Below, piece by piece: positions 1-6,177 of a stretch of DNA of 6,177 bases (position 1 is the stretch's first letter; each line of letters begins with the position of its first letter). The position numbers and the translations under genes are program-made. A model generated the notes under the pieces. It did no database searches, was not told the origin of the DNA, and was given only the letters and a program-made list of their open reading frames with translations. Location of the stretch: positions 1-6,177 of the forward strand of contig JAQNCU010000186.1 of NCBI GenBank assembly GCA_029077775.1. The letters are read 5' to 3'. This stretch comes from Acidocella sp. (GTDB taxonomy: Bacteria > Pseudomonadota > Alphaproteobacteria > Acetobacterales > Acetobacteraceae).

Positions 1-1
1 T

Positions 2-1510
2 GTGGGTGAGGAAGCTCTGCGCAACCTCGATGAAGCCGGGATCGTGTATATCGGGGCGGAAGTGAACCCCGGCGATATTCTGGTGGGTAAGGTGACGCCG
101 AAGGGCGAGAGCCCGATGACGCCGGAGGAGAAATTGCTGCGCGCGATCTTTGGCGAAAAAGCCTCGGATGTGCGGGATACCTCGCTGAAGCTGCCGCCGG
201 GCGTGGCCGGGACCATCGTGGATGTGCGGGTGTTTAACCGCCGTGGCGTGGACAAGGATGAACGCGCGCTGGCGATTGAGCGGGCCGAGATCGAGCGGTT
301 GGCGAAAGACCGCGACGATGAGCGCGCAATCCAGGAACGGTCATTCCTGAACCGTCTGCGTGAGACGTTGATGGGCCAGATTGCCGGTGCGGGGTTCAAG
401 GGTATCAAAGCCGGTACGGCGATCACGCCGGAGGTTCTGGCCGAGCACCCGCGCGGCGCCTGGCGCAATGTGGTGGTCGCCGATGATGCGGTGATGGCCA
501 GCATCGAAATTCTGAAGCGCGAGTTTGATGTGGCCGCCAAACGGTTGCAAGACCGGTTTGAGAGCAAGGTGGAAAAGCTCCAGCGCGGTGACGAGCTTCT
601 GCCGGGCGTGATGAAGATGGTCAAAGTGTTCGTGGCGGTGAAGCGCAAGCTGCAACCGGGCGACAAGATGGCCGGGCGGCATGGTAACAAGGGCGTGGTC
701 TCACGCGTGGTACCGGTTGAGGACATGCCGTTTTTGGCCGATGGAACGCCGGTTGACCTCGTGCTCAACCCGCTCGGCGTGCCGAGCCGGATGAATGTGG
801 GGCAGATATTGGAAGTTCATCTGGGCTGGGCCTGTGCCAATCTCGGCAAGCAGATCGGTGTCGCGGTGGAGGAATATCGCCGCACCGGGGCGGCGAAGCA
901 GGAATTGCTCGATCTGTTGAAGGATATCTACGGCGAGAAGATTTTCGCCGATCAGATCGCCGGGATGGATGACGCGGCGCTCGTGGAGCTGTGCGGTAAT
1001 TTGAAAAAGGGCGTGCCGATTGCCACGCCGGTTTTCGATGGCGCGCGTATCCCCGATATCGAGGCTATGCTGGCGAAGGCCGGGCTCGACGTTTCGGGGC
1101 AGGTGACATTGGTGGATGGCCGGACCGGCGAGGCGTTCGAGCGCAAGGTGACGGTGGGCTATATGTATATGCTCAAGCTGCATCACCTTGTGGATGACAA
1201 GATCCATGCGCGTTCGATCGGGCCCTACAGCCTCGTGACCCAGCAACCGCTGGGCGGCAAGGCGCAATTCGGCGGGCAGCGTTTCGGTGAAATGGAGGTC
1301 TGGGCGCTGGAAGCCTATGGCGCGGCCTATACGTTGCAGGAAATGCTGACTGTGAAATCAGACGATGTTTCGGGCCGTACGAAGGTTTATGAGGCGATCG
1401 TGCGTGAGCAGGATAACTTCGAGGCCGGGATACCGGAGAGCTTCAACGTGCTGCTTAAGGAGCTGAAATCCTTGGGCCTGAACGTGGATTTGGAACAGAC
1501 GGTGAATTGA
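2..1510 (+). CDS. rpoB: RNA polymerase beta subunit, C-terminal part (5'-truncated by window edge)
   Basis: This is the last 502 codons of the beta subunit, which with beta' forms the catalytic cleft of cytoplasmic RNA polymerase. Base 1 is the last base of an earlier codon, and the GTG at 2 is an internal valine, not a start. Counting that valine as 1, residues 27-54 carry the conserved block around GKVTPKGE and LLRAIFGEKASDV. Residues about 90-195 are charged, helical, and match the position of the proteobacterial beta insertion. GDKMAGRHGNKG at 220-231 holds the two active-site lysines (K222 and K230, equivalent to E. coli K1065 and K1073). PLGVPSRMN follows at 258-266. The clamp-contacting block QQPLGGKAQFGGQRFGEMEV lies at 414-433. 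The end, near LGLNVDLE, matches the family C-terminus, so the 3' end is intact. The rifampicin-binding region lies upstream of the window. The stop is TGA, and rpoC follows after 148 bases in the same direction. Confidence 0.98.
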   Translation: MGEEALRNLDEAGIVYIGAEVNPGDILVGKVTPKGESPMTPEEKLLRAIFGEKASDVRDTSLKLPPGVAGTIVDVRVFNRRGVDKDERALAIERAEIERLAKDRDDERAIQERSFLNRLRETLMGQIAGAGFKGIKAGTAITPEVLAEHPRGAWRNVVVADDAVMASIEILKREFDVAAKRLQDRFESKVEKLQRGDELLPGVMKMVKVFVAVKRKLQPGDKMAGRHGNKGVVSRVVPVEDMPFLADGTPVDLVLNPLGVPSRMNVGQILEVHLGWACANLGKQIGVAVEEYRRTGAAKQELLDLLKDIYGEKIFADQIAGMDDAALVELCGNLKKGVPIATPVFDGARIPDIEAMLAKAGLDVSGQVTLVDGRTGEAFERKVTVGYMYMLKLHHLVDDKIHARSIGPYSLVTQQPLGGKAQFGGQRFGEMEVWALEAYGAAYTLQEMLTVKSDDVSGRTKVYEAIVREQDNFEAGIPESFNVLLKELKSLGLNVDLEQTVN

Positions 1511-1520
1511 GGAAGAAAGA

Positions 1521-1543
1521 GCTACTTTTTGAAAAAAGGTAGC
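1521..1543. other. Left hairpin of the spacer element
   Basis: Arms GCTAC (1521-1525) and GTAGC (1539-1543) pair perfectly. The stem continues with one T-G wobble and four T-A pairs to a 3-base GAA loop (1531-1533), giving ten pairs in all. It begins 10 bases after the rpoB stop. No T tract follows it on the + strand, so it does not look like an intrinsic terminator. Confidence 0.6.
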
Positions 1544-1562
1544 GCAAACTTTCTGTCGGTTA

Positions 1563-1592
1563 GGGCCAGAGGTGGTTGTACGCCTCCGGCCC
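1563..1592. other. Central GC-rich hairpin of the spacer element
   Basis: GGGCC (1563-1567) pairs with GGCCC (1588-1592). After one A-C mismatch, GAGGTG (1569-1574) pairs with CGCCTC (1581-1586), including one wobble, around a 6-base loop. The nearest T run (1606-1611) begins 13 bases past the stem, too far for a standard intrinsic terminator. Confidence 0.6.
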
Positions 1593-1611
1593 AGCGTCGA
1601 AAACGTTTTTT

Positions 1612-1635
1612 GGTTCTTTTTTGCAAAAAAGAACC
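1612..1635. other. Right hairpin: perfect 24-bp palindrome
   Basis: Arm GGTTCTTTTTT (1612-1622), centre GC (1623-1624) and arm AAAAAAGAACC (1625-1635) form a sequence identical to its own reverse complement. It can form a cruciform, an RNA hairpin with a tight loop, or a two-fold-symmetric protein site. It ends 9 bases before the rpoC Shine-Dalgarno. The A run on the 3' arm and the lack of a T tract after the stem argue against termination toward rpoC. Confidence 0.7.
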
Positions 1636-1644
1636 GCTTGTTTT

Positions 1645-1650
1645 GAAGGG
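1645..1650 (+). promoter_or_regulatory. Ribosome binding site that sets the rpoC start
   Basis: GAAGGG lies 8 bases before the ATG at 1659, a normal spacing. The alternative in-frame starts GTG 1650 and ATG 1653 overlap it or lie only 2 bases from it, so they are poorly placed. The protein from 1659 begins MNDLMKIL, which matches the usual alphaproteobacterial RpoC beginning. Confidence 0.7.
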
Positions 1651-1658
1651 TGATGCAG

Positions 1659-5819
<4,161 letters not shown>

Positions 5820-5824
5820 CGATA

Positions 5825-5850
5825 ATGGCGAGGGGGTTGCCCCTCGCCAT
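5825..5850 (+). terminator. Strong hairpin after rpoC, possible terminator without T tract
   Basis: ATGGCGAGGGG (5825-5835) and CCCCTCGCCAT (5840-5850) form an uninterrupted 11-bp stem with a GTTG loop, starting 5 bases after the rpoC stop. The position suggests a transcript end or a 3' stabilising hairpin. No T run follows, so classical intrinsic termination is uncertain. It could act with Rho or with the next hairpin. Confidence 0.55.
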
Positions 5851-5855
5851 AGGAT

Positions 5856-5878
5856 TGCGGCCGGATTTGCCCGCCGCA
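5856..5878 (+). other. Second hairpin downstream of rpoC
   Basis: TGCGGC (5856-5861) pairs with GCCGCA (5873-5878). After a C-C mismatch, GG pairs with CC around a 5-base loop. It starts 5 bases after the first hairpin ends and is followed a few bases later by only a short CCTTTT (5885-5890). It may help define the 3' end of the rpoC transcript. Confidence 0.35.
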
Positions 5879-5933
5879 GCCATGCCTTTTCCACGCAGCA
5901 GGGTTTTTATCCCCCGCCAGGATGCCGTGCTGC

Positions 5934-5962
5934 TTGACTTGGGTTGGGTCCGCTTTTAAGGA
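5934..5962 (+). promoter_or_regulatory. Weak sigma-70-type promoter candidate ahead of rpsL
   Basis: TTGACT (5934-5939) is one base from the -35 consensus. At 17 bases spacing the -10 position reads TAAGGA (5957-5962), a poor match to TATAAT. Shorter spacing would allow TTTTAA (5954-5959), which is also poor. A promoter between rpoC and the str operon is plausible, but the -10 makes this tentative. A transcript starting near 5970 would run into the terminator at 6081-6114. Confidence 0.3.
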
Positions 5963-6080
5963 GGGCGCTCTCGCGGTTCCTGGTTTGGGTTCAGCGGGTT
6001 GTCGGTAAAATCTGGCGCGTGCGGCGCCGTCCCCCCTCTTGAAATTTGGGTGGGCTTAGGCCGCGTGCTGGAGACGAGTT

Positions 6081-6114
6081 CCGTAAGGCGGTTTCCGCCT
6101 TGCGGGCATTTTTT
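6081..6114 (+). terminator. Intrinsic terminator (or attenuator) just upstream of rpsL
   Basis: CCGTAAGGCGG (6081-6091) pairs with CCGCCTTGCGG (6095-6105), 11 pairs with one T-G wobble, around a TTT loop. GCA then leads into TTTTTT (6109-6114). This is the classic stem plus T-tract form. It ends only 58 bases before the predicted rpsL ATG, leaving little room for another promoter, so it may be a conditional terminator in the rpsL leader. It could also simply end rpoBC read-through. Confidence 0.75.
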
Positions 6115-6162
6115 ATGGATAACCCGCAAGACCTTTATGGAATGCCGCGAAACACATGATGC

Positions 6163-6166
6163 AGGA
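6163..6166 (+). promoter_or_regulatory. Ribosome binding site of the gene at 6173
   Basis: AGGA lies 6 bases before the ATG at 6173, ideal spacing. The ATGATG at 6156-6161 lies upstream of it and has no comparable Shine-Dalgarno, so 6173 is the preferred start. Confidence 0.55.
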
Positions 6167-6172
6167 TGAGAT

Positions 6173-6177
6173 ATGCC
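6173..6177 (+). CDS. rpsL: Probable start of ribosomal protein S12 gene (cut off by window edge)
   Basis: Only ATG CC is visible, encoding Met followed by Pro whatever the next base. S12 proteins commonly begin MPTINQL, and rpsL commonly follows rpoC in proteobacteria, opening the str operon (rpsL, rpsG, fusA, tuf). S12 is a small-subunit protein near the decoding centre. The call rests on gene order, the Met-Pro start and the well-placed Shine-Dalgarno. Five bases alone cannot identify a gene, so this is inference. Confidence 0.5.

Larger units (their letters stand above)
1521..1635. repeat. Candidate palindromic intergenic repeat element (three hairpins)
   Basis: Most of the rpoB-rpoC spacer is made of three consecutive inverted repeats. 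The two outer ones are alike: each is a short mixed arm followed by a T run, then an A run and the returning arm. The sequences facing inward from them are roughly mirrored: GCAAACTTTC follows the left hairpin, and AAAAAACGTTTTC is read on the opposite strand beside the right one. A GC-rich stem sits in the middle. The AT-rich runs contrast with the GC-rich coding sequence on both sides. The layout resembles REP/BIME-type or MITE-like elements, and I have an impression of similar T-run/A-run hairpins between genes of Acetobacteraceae. No second copy exists in this window, so repeat status is inferred from structure alone. Confidence 0.45.

Noticed and set aside
1563..1611. Central spacer hairpin plus T run as an intrinsic terminator between rpoB and rpoC
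   Set aside because: Thirteen bases separate the stem from the T run, and termination here would block an essential gene that has no visible promoter of its own in the spacer.
1650..1658. rpoC start at GTG 1650 or ATG 1653
   Set aside because: Both overlap or crowd the GAAGGG Shine-Dalgarno. ATG 1659 has correct spacing and gives the usual N-terminus.
5957..5965. TAAGGAGGG, a near-perfect Shine-Dalgarno
   Set aside because: No ATG or GTG follows at 5-12 bases, and no sensible open frame begins there. It is more likely chance, or part of the promoter candidate.
5981..6130. tRNA-like motif (GGGTTCAGC) in the region before rpsL
   Set aside because: No acceptor stem, D arm or anticodon arm can be placed around it.

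Overview
The window is an ordinary stretch of core chromosome. It carries the 3' part of rpoB, the complete rpoC, and a non-coding region that ends at what is probably the first codon of rpsL. All genes read on the + strand. RpoC has the proteobacterial domain set, including the long insertion inside the trigger loop, and the rpoB-rpoC-(rpsL) order fits. Protein wording such as the RpoC N-terminus MNDLMKILGQTGQ points to an alphaproteobacterium. The GC-rich coding sequence and the AT-rich, hairpin-forming spacer remind me of Acetobacteraceae or related Rhodospirillales. That family placement is an impression, not a result of comparison.

Layout: rpoB enters from the left edge and stops at 1510. 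The 148-base spacer to rpoC is mostly filled by three consecutive hairpins (1521-1543, 1563-1592, 1612-1635), which together look like a roughly symmetric palindromic repeat element. A Shine-Dalgarno (GAAGGG, 1645-1650) then leads to the rpoC start at 1659. rpoC runs to 5819 with all zinc-binding, catalytic-aspartate, bridge-helix and trigger-loop residues intact.

From 5820 to 6172 (353 bases) I see no protein or tRNA gene. The stretch holds two tandem hairpins just after the rpoC stop (5825-5850 and 5856-5878), a weak promoter candidate (5934-5962), a convincing intrinsic terminator with a six-T tract (6081-6114), and a Shine-Dalgarno before an ATG at 6173. Between 5963 and 6080 I see only a 5-bp stem (6014-6018 with 6024-6028) and nothing else I can name.

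Together rpoB and rpoC encode the two large catalytic subunits of RNA polymerase, and rpsL would open the str operon of ribosomal protein and elongation-factor genes. I found no undescribed biological system. The points worth a second look are the repeat-like element between rpoB and rpoC, and the terminator with an overlapping alternative hairpin just before rpsL.
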